Shown here: positions 1 through 4,363 of the stretch, one piece after another
Layout: the number at the start of each line of letters is the position of its first letter
Position numbering within the stretch: position 1 is the first letter of the stretch
Assembly (NCBI GenBank): GCA_900770645.1
Contig: CAAGKY010000253.1
Location: forward strand, 1 to 5,261
Length of the DNA: 5,261 bases
Direction of reading: 5' to 3'
Origin: Bacilli bacterium
Lineage (GTDB): Bacteria > Bacillota_I > Bacilli_A > ML615J-28 > CAG-313
Made by a program: the position numbers and the translations under genes
The notes under the pieces: model-generated
What the model saw: the letters and a program-made list of their open reading frames with translations, nothing else
Databases searched by the model: none
What the model was told of the DNA's origin: nothing

Positions 1-317
1 AAGATTGGAATGTCGCATGCCCTTCTGCTTGTGGTAATCTATTACCTGACTCAACAACATATTCACATATAGAAATATTAAAAACCGAAATACCACTCTT
101 TTGTATTCAACAAAATAGTTGTTTCAGCTTACAAGACTGTATTGATAAATTGGTTTGCCTAGGGGCAGAGGATATTTCTAATTATGAAAATTACCCTGAA
201 CCAATGCGCCTTGTATTTCAGTTTGAGGAAAAATATGATTCAGTTGTTGAAAAACTAAGAATAAGAAATAACTTTTTTGAATCTAACAATGATTTAAAAC
301 TTGAAAGTGAAGAATAG
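1..317 (+). CDS. C-terminal end of an unrecognised protein
   Basis: An open frame enters from the left edge (first full codon at base 3) and ends at TAG 315-317, leaving 104 visible residues. The other two forward frames hit stops early, and codon choice is AT-rich like the neighbouring genes, so this is very likely real coding sequence. The fragment contains several cysteines near its start (WNVACPSACGN) and a hydrophobic stretch followed by a short helix-like segment (residues 33-56, around IPLFCIQQN and CIDKLVCLGAED). It ends in a charged, probably disordered tail (LKLESEE). I do not recognise the family. The order 'CPxxxxxLL ... PLF ... LxxxxxLxxLGAxxI' loosely recalls the C-terminal half of UbiX/CoaC-type flavoproteins, but the likeness is too weak to name it. 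The start and most of the domain lie outside the window. Confidence 0.8.
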   Translation, partial: DWNVACPSACGNLLPDSTTYSHIEILKTEIPLFCIQQNSCFSLQDCIDKLVCLGAEDISNYENYPEPMRLVFQFEEKYDSVVEKLRIRNNFFESNNDLKLESEE

Positions 318-320
318 AAT

Positions 321-353
321 AATGGGTAAGTAAAAAAAAACTTACCTATTTTT
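321..353 (+). terminator. Intrinsic terminator of the left-edge gene
   Basis: A stem GGTAAGT (325-331) pairs with ACTTACC (340-346) around an eight-A loop. The helix can be extended by a G-U pair and A-T pairs out to 321/350. It is followed directly by a T-rich run from 349. It lies 4 bases after the TAG at 317 and just upstream of the next gene's promoter, so it insulates the two units. Confidence 0.85.
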
Positions 354-376
354 TATTTTAATAAAAATAAATTTTG

Positions 377-384
377 TATATTTG
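377..384 (+). promoter_or_regulatory. Bacteroidetes-type -7 box before the HD-like gene
   Basis: TATATTTG matches the Bacteroidetes -7 consensus TAnnTTTG exactly and sits 23 bases before the ATG at 408. Where the -33 TTG is expected after a 20-base spacer (354-356) the sequence is TAT, inside the T-run of the preceding terminator. The upstream element is therefore missing, and the promoter may be weaker or depend on another factor. Confidence 0.6.
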
Positions 385-407
385 TACAAAATTAAACAAT
401 AAAGACT

Positions 408-986
408 ATGTTGAGTGAAGATATTATTTTAAAAAATTATGATGATTTCAAGAAGAGACTTGAAACATATGTGGGTGTGGAAGAGACTAACAATTTAATT
501 AATTCGCTTGGTGGTGATGATGTTGTAATGGATGCATCTTATGCAAATTTAACCGATAGTGGATTAGCATATAGGGGGAGTCTTATTGAATCGATGCTAA
601 ATATTACTAAATATGCTGTTAAGATTAATCAACTACTTCCTGAAAATAAACAAGCAAACCTTAATTCAATTGTAAAGGTGGGATTATTACACCACATTGC
701 TAAGGTATTGTTGTATGAACCTAATGATAATAATTGGGAGATTACTAATAGAGGTATGGTATATAAGTATAACAATGAACTCGAAGGAGCACTTCGAGTA
801 GGTGAAAGAAGTACATTATTATCTTCAAATGCGGGTATTAAATTTAGTGAATTAGAATATGAAGCAATGAGAATTATGGACAAAACTAATGATGATAATT
901 ATGCTAAGTATTATTCCTCATCGCTTTCAATAGTTATTAAACAAGCAAATGAAATAGTAAATCATATCTATAAAATTAATAAATAA
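408..986 (+). CDS. Degenerate HD-domain-like phage protein
   Basis: A 192-residue predicted cytoplasmic, largely helical protein. Residues 54-155 follow the layout of HD-type phosphohydrolase domains: YRGSLIESML (55-64) where active members have G-G-L-x-x-H, LLHHIAK (93-99) in place of LLHDIGK, LRVGERS (129-135) where a histidine would precede GERS, and IMDK (156-159). Several expected metal ligands are replaced (His to Ser at 62, Asp to His at 96, no His before GERS), so metal-dependent hydrolysis looks unlikely and a binding or structural role is more plausible. The family assignment is by pattern only. The start at 408 is favoured because the -7 box lies just upstream and the frame has no other nearby ATG. 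Translation signals are A-rich with no Shine-Dalgarno, as is usual in Bacteroidetes. It is a single-gene unit between two terminators. I am confident of the gene and moderately so of the HD relationship. Confidence 0.85.
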   Translation: MLSEDIILKNYDDFKKRLETYVGVEETNNLINSLGGDDVVMDASYANLTDSGLAYRGSLIESMLNITKYAVKINQLLPENKQANLNSIVKVGLLHHIAKVLLYEPNDNNWEITNRGMVYKYNNELEGALRVGERSTLLSSNAGIKFSELEYEAMRIMDKTNDDNYAKYYSSSLSIVIKQANEIVNHIYKINK

Positions 987-1010
987 ACCAGTAACGAAAG
1001 TTACTGGTTT
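985..1010. terminator. Bidirectional terminator between convergent genes
   Basis: A perfect 11-bp stem AAACCAGTAAC / GTTACTGGTTT closes a GAAA tetraloop (996-999) on the plus strand. It overlaps the TAA stop of the HD-like gene and is followed by TATTTTTAAT on the plus strand. On the minus strand it is followed by TTTATTTATTAATTTT. It lies 5 bases past the stop of the minus-strand gene at 1016, so it can serve both. Confidence 0.9.
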
Positions 1011-1015
1011 TATTT

Positions 1016-1219
1016 TTAATTAGTTGATGAAGTCTGTCCTTCAGAAAAATTTGCTAAAACAAAATCTCGTAACGATATTGTTTCTGTGATATTATATTTC
1101 TTTTTTGAAGTTTCAAATGAATTTGCTATTTCGTCTTTAATAATGTTTGTTTTTGATGTATCAATCATTGTGTCAAGTACAATTTTATTAATGACGGTTG
1201 TACCATCAGATCGTCTCAT
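1016..1219 (-). CDS. Small unrecognised protein, possibly missing its original promoter or 5' end
   Basis: A 67-residue charged, soluble protein beginning MRRSDGTTV and ending GQTSSTN. I do not recognise it. The case for a real gene is AT-rich third positions, a Lys/Glu/Asp-rich predicted helical body (roughly residues 24-50), and a stop positioned precisely against the bidirectional terminator at 985-1010. The frame is open only five codons upstream of the ATG before a TGA. No TAnnTTTG promoter or Shine-Dalgarno lies within about 70 bases upstream, where the sequence is instead the transposase remnant on the other strand. The gene may thus have lost its promoter and perhaps N-terminal codons to that insertion, or it may depend on read-through from the minus-strand promoter at 1544-1575. 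Confidence 0.55.
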   Translation of the reverse strand: MRRSDGTTVINKIVLDTMIDTSKTNIIKDEIANSFETSKKKYNITETISLRDFVLANFSEGQTSSTN

Positions 1220-1228
1220 TTCAGAAGA

Positions 1229-1408
1229 ATGATTTCAGGATGTTATCACGATGTATCAGATGAGCATCTTCAGTCATACATTGATGAGGCTTGTTTCCGT
1301 TGGAATACACGAAAAATGAGCGAATCGGAGAGATTCGCCCATATGTTCTCAATGTCCATTGGTATGGTGTACAAATGGACCGATATTAAGGTTGGGTTGT
1401 GCGCTTAA
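1229..1408 (+). pseudogene. 3' remnant of an IS1595/ISXO2-type transposase
   Basis: A 59-codon frame ending at TAA 1406-1408 encodes the C-terminal end of an IS1595-family (ISXO2-like) DDE transposase. Diagnostic stretches are GCYHDVSDEHLQSYIDE, then FRWNTRK, then SESERFAHM. They match the family's usual '...YHHVSxxHLQxYLDExxFRYNTR...ERF' ending. The nuclease core with its catalytic acidic residues, the zinc-ribbon N-terminus and the left end of the element are absent, so it cannot be functional. The frame stays open a little way upstream (to about 1190) but the similarity fades at about 1220, next to the start of the small minus-strand gene, which marks the likely breakpoint. Base composition is visibly richer in G+C than the surrounding genes, consistent with a foreign origin. 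No matching terminal inverted repeats or target duplication could be identified with certainty. Confidence 0.75.
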
Positions 1409-1437
1409 AACAACAAAGGATGATGTTTCCATCACCC
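1407..1437 (-). terminator. Intrinsic terminator of the minus-strand RNA
   Basis: Read on the minus strand, GGGTGATG (1437-1430) pairs with CATCATCC (1425-1418) over a GAAA tetraloop, with one G-U pair, followed by TTTGTTGTTTT (1417-1407). On the plus strand the same hairpin would have an A-C mismatch and no T-run, so the signal is directional. Confidence 0.75.
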
Positions 1438-1538
1438 TGAATAATGTAGACTTGCTGTACCCCAATCAAATTGTTTCTCACGCTTGGGGGTAGATTCAAC
1501 CTACCCAAATGCACAAGTTGCAGCCAAGTCCACCTATT
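1407..1538 (-). ncRNA. Candidate structured small RNA of about 130 nt, no known family
   Basis: The minus strand carries a complete small-RNA unit: a consensus promoter (1544-1575), a folded body and an intrinsic terminator. The long-range helix P1 pairs the 5' end (1533-1525, GTGGACTTG in RNA sense) with 1454-1446 (CAAGTCTAC), and continues after a single bulged G with CTG/CAG (1523-1521 with 1457-1455). Inside it are two competing helices. P2 pairs 1492-1484 with 1465-1458 (TACCCC-C-AA with TTGGGGTA). P3 pairs 1506-1501 with 1493-1488 (GGGTAG/CTACCC, seven-base loop). P2 and P3 share bases, so only one can form at a time. P1 and the terminator each contain a G-U pair that would be A-C on the plus strand, which points to minus-strand transcription. 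G+C is about 46% over 1418-1533, well above the flanks. No ORF of note runs along this strand. I do not recognise the RNA; it could act alone or as a leader for the gene at 1016-1219. Confidence 0.55.
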
Positions 1539-1543
1539 TTTTG

Positions 1544-1575
1544 CAAATATACAATAAATATCTCAATAAAACAAA
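1544..1575 (-). promoter_or_regulatory. Consensus Bacteroidetes promoter reading left
   Basis: On the minus strand, TTTG (1575-1572) is followed by a 20-base spacer and TATATTTG (1551-1544), an exact match to TTG-N20-TAnnTTTG. Transcription should begin near 1538 and run left into the structured segment. No protein-coding start lies close downstream on this strand, so the promoter appears to serve an RNA. It is back to back with the gene starting at 1605. Confidence 0.75.
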
Positions 1576-1604
1576 TTTTACAGATATTTATTATAAAAAA
1601 GAAT

Positions 1605-2507
1605 ATGATACAAGCGTCTCAAGCAATTCAACATATAGAGCAAGGTCTTAAACAATTAATATCATCTCAACAGATATTTGGTAAACTATCACATAGTCAA
1701 ACAAGCATATCGTTGTATCTTAATACAAAAAGTCCAATGACTCCACCTCAAAAAACTCTTCGTGCATCAAATCATCATCCTTCAATGGCAAATATGGTTA
1801 AGGGTAATAGAAAACCGTGGAACACTACAAACATTTGTATAGAGTTCTACGAACCTATTAGGGATAAAAACGGAAAAATCAAAAAGAACAAATGCCAAAC
1901 GACTGTAGTGCAAAACGCTAAAGGAAATATACAACCTTTCACCATAGATGTATACAAATATGAAGCAAAACTATTAGATACAGCAGATATTCCTACCATA
2001 TATAATGCAATTGTTTCATTTATTAACAATGGTGTATATATAGACCCTTTAGCATCCACGAATAAAGCGGCGAAAGTAATTTCTAGAACAGCAAAAATAG
2101 TGAATAGAAAACCTTCAAACAATACAGAGACATCCCAATCTTCAACATCTGCCACAACTTCAAAAAGTAATAGTGAGAATTTAAACTGTAACACAATAAA
2201 ATTGAAGGAGTCTGATTTAAGATGTATTATATCTGAGACAATCAAAAGAATTATCAAAGATAATAAACCTGTGATAACGGAATCCTATGAACCAATAGGT
2301 GGGGGATATGAATTTATAGATGAGAATGGTATAAAACGCACCTCTGTTATGACAATACAATCACAAAGTGGACAGATGTGTCATATTGCAGAAGATGACC
2401 ATTGTTATTTATTGTTTAATGATTATGGTAGAGGTAAAAATTGTACCCATATCAAATGGATTTTCCCTGAAGCGTTAAAGGCTCTTCAGATGCTACCTCT
2501 TCCATAA
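1605..2507 (+). CDS. Unrecognised 300-residue protein with Ser/Thr linker and ExS tag-like segment
   Basis: I chose the ATG at 1605 although the frame is open from 1509. The extra 32 codons would run across the minus-strand promoter at 1544-1575 and read as low-complexity, non-protein-like sequence. From this start the product has 300 residues in three parts: an N-terminal domain (about 1-150, with FYEPIRDKNGKIKKNKC around 81-97); a Ser/Thr/Asn-rich linker (about 169-195); and a C-terminal part. The last opens with IKLKESDLRCIISETIKRII (198-217), then a compact region with GGGYEFIDENG (232-242) and ending in MLPLP. The 198-217 segment resembles the N-terminus of the kinase-like protein encoded at 3453-4139 and is of a type I recall from other Bacteroidetes phage proteins. 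No signal peptide or membrane helix is seen. The promoter is unclear; only an imperfect GATATTTA lies at 1583-1590. Its last 56 bases overlap the convergent GIY-YIG gene. Function unknown. Confidence 0.8.
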   Translation: MIQASQAIQHIEQGLKQLISSQQIFGKLSHSQTSISLYLNTKSPMTPPQKTLRASNHHPSMANMVKGNRKPWNTTNICIEFYEPIRDKNGKIKKNKCQTTVVQNAKGNIQPFTIDVYKYEAKLLDTADIPTIYNAIVSFINNGVYIDPLASTNKAAKVISRTAKIVNRKPSNNTETSQSSTSATTSKSNSENLNCNTIKLKESDLRCIISETIKRIIKDNKPVITESYEPIGGGYEFIDENGIKRTSVMTIQSQSGQMCHIAEDDHCYLLFNDYGRGKNCTHIKWIFPEALKALQMLPLP

Positions 2508-2964
2508 CGGGTTCCCAGTTATTTAGTACTTCATTAAACCTAAAGTTATGTTCGTTGAGCAAATCTCTTTCAATTTGTTCTGTTTCTTCGTGCTTCTCAC
2601 AAGTCAAAATAGACAAACAATTGAAATCAGCACCTTCTAAATCTTTTGCTTTATGATGGTCTTCAAACCTTTTGTTTAAATCATCAGTCCTACCGCAATA
2701 TAACAACTGGTGTTTTGCAAATTCCTTCCAAGATGTTAATTTACCGATAGTTATAGCATCGTATTTAGGATTTAAGACTTCTCTTTTACTAAAAATATAG
2801 ACTCCACAATGTTCACCTTCAGTGAAACGTAAATTAGAGTTAAAATCAAAACCTTCAAGCCTGTAAACTTGAAAGAAATAATCTCTTGTACTACCACTAA
2901 TTTTCAAGTATCTGCCTTCATATTTTTGGAGTATATACTCTCTTGCTTCTCTGTTATCCATCAT
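2452..2964 (-). CDS. GIY-YIG domain nuclease
   Basis: A 170-residue protein with a GIY-YIG endonuclease domain in its central and C-terminal part. GVYIF (54-58) supplies the first motif and LLYCGRTDDLNKRFEDHH (87-104) the YIG-type strand, with Arg99 in the position of the conserved catalytic arginine. TEQIERDLLNEHN (128-140) supplies the metal-binding glutamate Glu132 and a following Asn. Known members cut DNA with a single divalent metal ion; they include homing endonucleases, UvrC N-domains and SLX1. The N-terminal 50 residues and the last 20 match no DNA-binding module I recognise, so the substrate is unknown. Freestanding phage homing nuclease or repair/host-DNA nuclease are both possible. 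The start is MMDN at 2964 (2961 is equally possible), about 22 bases after a consensus promoter, so it is transcribed alone. Its TGA end lies within the convergent 1605-2507 gene. Confidence 0.88.
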   Translation of the reverse strand: MMDNREAREYILQKYEGRYLKISGSTRDYFFQVYRLEGFDFNSNLRFTEGEHCGVYIFSKREVLNPKYDAITIGKLTSWKEFAKHQLLYCGRTDDLNKRFEDHHKAKDLEGADFNCLSILTCEKHEETEQIERDLLNEHNFRFNEVLNNWEPVMEEVASEEPLTLQGKSI

Positions 2965-2986
2965 ACACTATTTTTGTATTATGGAA

Positions 2987-3018
2987 CAAAATTAGTATTT
3001 TTTTAAGAGAAACTCAAA
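2987..3018 (-). promoter_or_regulatory. Consensus promoter of the GIY-YIG gene
   Basis: On the minus strand, TTTG (3018-3015), a 20-base spacer, then TAATTTTG (2994-2987) fit TTG-N20-TAnnTTTG exactly. The distance to the ATG at 2964 is 22 bases, giving a very short leader. Confidence 0.8.
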
Positions 3019-3028
3019 TTATATCTCA

Positions 3029-3133
3029 TTAAAGGTGATTTTCTGGGTCAACATCTATATCGTTACCTTTATAAATTACTTCATCATTTATCCAATAACG
3101 TCTATTAATTGGTGTTGTATTTAATTTAATCAT
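3029..3133 (-). CDS. Possible 34-residue protein
   Basis: A short frame from ATG 3133 to TAA 3029 encodes MIKLNTTPINRRYWINDEVI followed by a hydrophilic, Asp-rich end. The amino-acid mix (Arg-Arg-Tyr-Trp, Asn-Asp-Glu) reads like protein, unlike the same frame further upstream, which is Phe/Ile/Lys low-complexity and antisense to the FTR-like gene. I therefore reject the longer start. A TTG with the right spacing is present upstream (3189-3187), but its partner is TATAAA instead of TAnnTTTG. It lies 64 bases upstream of the GIY-YIG gene on the same strand, with that gene's promoter between them. The function is unknown, and it could be chance. Confidence 0.35.
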   Translation of the reverse strand: MIKLNTTPINRRYWINDEVIYKGNDIDVDPENHL

Positions 3134-3175
3134 ATTATTATATTTTTTTATTTTATTATTTTTATATATAAAAAG

Positions 3176-3206
3176 TTGAATAATTCCAATTATTTTAGTA
3201 TATTTA
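3176..3206 (+). promoter_or_regulatory. Near-consensus promoter of the FTR-like gene
   Basis: TTG (3176-3178), a 20-base spacer and TATATTTA (3199-3206) match TTG-N20-TAnnTTTG apart from the final G. The ATG at 3228 follows after 21 bases. Confidence 0.7.
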
Positions 3207-3227
3207 CAAAAAAAATAAATTAAAATT

Positions 3228-3434
3228 ATGACATTAGAGGAAATTAAGAAAAACATTAAAGATGGGTGGCAACTAAACCCAAATGAAAAATTTGTAAACA
3301 ATATTATTAAGGGTATTAATCGCTGTAACGGAGAGTGTCCATGTAATAATAATTCATATGATAAACATTGCCCGTGTAGTAATTATAGAGAAAATGATTA
3401 TTGTTGTTGCAAATTATATATAAAAAATGAGTAG
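3228..3434 (+). CDS. Ferredoxin:thioredoxin reductase catalytic-chain-like small protein
   Basis: A 68-residue protein with nine cysteines, eight of them after residue 36 apart from Cys33. CPC (37-39), CPC (48-50) and CCC (59-61) follow the order of the CPC...CPC...CHC motif that binds the 4Fe-4S cluster and forms the redox disulfide in the catalytic (beta) chain of ferredoxin:thioredoxin reductase. The second interval of eight residues matches the family; the first is eight instead of about sixteen, and the last motif has Cys for His. The N-terminus (GWQLNPNEKFVNNIIKGI, 13-30) and SNYRENDYC (51-59) also fit the family. The protein is shorter than plant or cyanobacterial enzymes and no FTR alpha chain or thioredoxin is nearby. 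It may serve a host or phage redox partner, for example reducing a thioredoxin or glutaredoxin that supports ribonucleotide reductase; that role is inference. It has its own promoter and terminator. Confidence 0.8.
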   Translation: MTLEEIKKNIKDGWQLNPNEKFVNNIIKGINRCNGECPCNNNSYDKHCPCSNYRENDYCCCKLYIKNE

Positions 3435-3454
3435 GATGAAAAACCTACTCATTT
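3425..3454. terminator. Bidirectional terminator between the FTR-like and kinase-like genes
   Basis: A perfect 11-bp stem AAATGAGTAGG / CCTACTCATTT surrounds an eight-base loop (3436-3443). It is followed by ATTTTTTG on the plus strand and TTTTTTATATATAA on the minus strand. The TAG of the FTR-like gene (3432-3434) lies inside the stem, and the TAA of the kinase-like gene (3455-3453) touches its other end. Confidence 0.9.
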
Positions 3455-4139
3455 ATTTTTTGTAGTATGAATTATATGTATCATCTGTTAATCCAAAATC
3501 AATTAAAACTAAAGCATCTTTACCATCTCTTTTAACAACACCCCATGAACTTATTCTTTGTAAATCTCCAATTGATTCTATTGTGTAATTACCTAAATAA
3601 TCTTCAATATCATAGAAAATATTATAGTTATTAAAACCTTCGTTAAATTCTTCGCTATTAAAAATATCTATATATTTTTGATTTATTGTATGTTGATGTC
3701 TTGAGTATCCATTAGCATACCATGCAATGAATGCTTTAACAGTTTCAAAATCATAACCGATTATTTTTTTAAAATCACTTGGTTTTGCTTTTCTTGCTAA
3801 CTCCATTTCTATCCATAAACTATCATTATCAACATCAAAAACTTTAGCAAATAATTCATTAGATTGTAAATAATAATCACTTTCGTTTTGATTTTGCGCA
3901 ATACCTTTTTGATTTTTCGCTAATTTAAGTACTTTTTCATCATCTATTTGATATACAATTCTTGAGGAACCCGAAGATAAGCGGTGAAGATGTTGTTCAC
4001 AATATTTAACTCTTCCTTGAAAACTTTTAATTGTTTTAAATACTTCTAAATTCCATGATGATGGATATGCCATCTCCCTAACTAAATTCTCTCTAATTAG
4101 TTGTTTTAACTGAGACTCTGTTATAATAATTCTTCTCAT
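3453..4139 (-). CDS. Protein-kinase-fold protein with N-terminal ExS tag
   Basis: With the start at 4139 the protein has 228 residues. It begins MRRIIITESQLKQLIRENL, the tag-like segment also seen inside the 1605-2507 product. A small kinase-like domain follows: glycine-rich loop SSGSSRIVYQI (55-65), beta-3 lysine in KVLKLA (Lys72), alpha-C glutamate in QNESDYY (Glu86), hinge-like IEMELA (110-115), catalytic-loop candidate GDLQRISSWG (191-200) and metal-binding IDFG (213-216). The HRD histidine is absent and the usual Asn five residues after Asp192 is Ser197, so it may be a weak kinase or a pseudokinase; the target is unknown. An in-frame ATG at 4199 would add 20 residues. I prefer 4139 because such tags normally start the protein and AAAAGGAA lies 12 bases upstream, but the longer form is possible. 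No consensus promoter is visible upstream; TATATTAA (4247-4240) is the nearest candidate. Confidence 0.85.
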   Translation of the reverse strand: MRRIIITESQLKQLIRENLVREMAYPSSWNLEVFKTIKSFQGRVKYCEQHLHRLSSGSSRIVYQIDDEKVLKLAKNQKGIAQNQNESDYYLQSNELFAKVFDVDNDSLWIEMELARKAKPSDFKKIIGYDFETVKAFIAWYANGYSRHQHTINQKYIDIFNSEEFNEGFNNYNIFYDIEDYLGNYTIESIGDLQRISSWGVVKRDGKDALVLIDFGLTDDTYNSYYKK

Positions 4140-4259
4140 TTTAATATTTAATTCCTTTTCTATAAATATCTTTATCGCACCAATTAGTCTTTTTTTCATA
4201 TAATATTTATCATTGTTTTATATTTTTCGCTATTAAGTTTTAATATACCATAAAAAAAT

Positions 4260-4299
4260 AACATTTTTTATTTTTAATTTGTTTTTTATAAAAAATGTT
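4260..4299. repeat. 12-bp inverted repeat around the polymerase promoter
   Basis: AACATTTTTTAT (4260-4271) and ATAAAAAATGTT (4288-4299) are perfect reverse complements separated by 16 bases. The arms bracket the -33 TTTG (4278-4281), and the right arm ends 2 bases before the -7 box. An inner palindrome, TTTTTTATAAAAAA (4282-4295), overlaps the right arm. The placement suits a repressor or activator site, but in such AT-rich sequence chance is a real alternative. Confidence 0.35.
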
Positions 4300-4309
4300 C
4301 ATATATTTG
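4278..4309 (+). promoter_or_regulatory. Consensus promoter of the DNA polymerase gene
   Basis: TTTG (4278-4281), a 20-base spacer and TATATTTG (4302-4309) match TTG-N20-TAnnTTTG exactly. The leader to the ATG at 4364 is about 45-50 bases, longer than for the other promoters in this window. Confidence 0.8.
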
Positions 4310-4363
4310 CACCGAATTAAGAGAAAAAACATTATTGTTGATGTTTTAAGAAAAAAATAATAT

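Noticed and set aside
629..883. 84-codon minus-strand ORF
   Set aside because: It is a shadow of the HD-like gene on the opposite strand.
1486..1506. A tRNA T-arm or tRNA-like 3' end on the plus strand (hairpin with ATTCAAC loop)
   Set aside because: The loop is one base out of register with a T-loop, and no acceptor, D or anticodon arm could be assembled around it.
1509..1604. N-terminal extension of the 1605-2507 gene starting at ATG 1509
   Set aside because: It crosses the minus-strand promoter at 1544-1575 and its translation is low-complexity Ile/Lys-rich sequence unlike the rest of the protein.
1847..2257. 136-codon minus-strand ORF
   Set aside because: It is antisense to the 1605-2507 gene, with a hydrophobic composition arising from reversed Lys/Asn codons and no promoter.
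2505..2524. Hairpin TAAC-GG/CC-GTTA with trailing T's as terminator for the 1605-2507 gene
   Set aside because: The stem is short with a bulge, the T-run is weak, and it lies inside the coding sequence of the GIY-YIG gene.
3134..3301. Longer start (3301) for the small minus-strand ORF ending at 3029
   Set aside because: The added part is antisense to the FTR-like gene and its promoter, and reads as Phe/Ile/Lys low complexity; only the 34-residue end looks protein-like.
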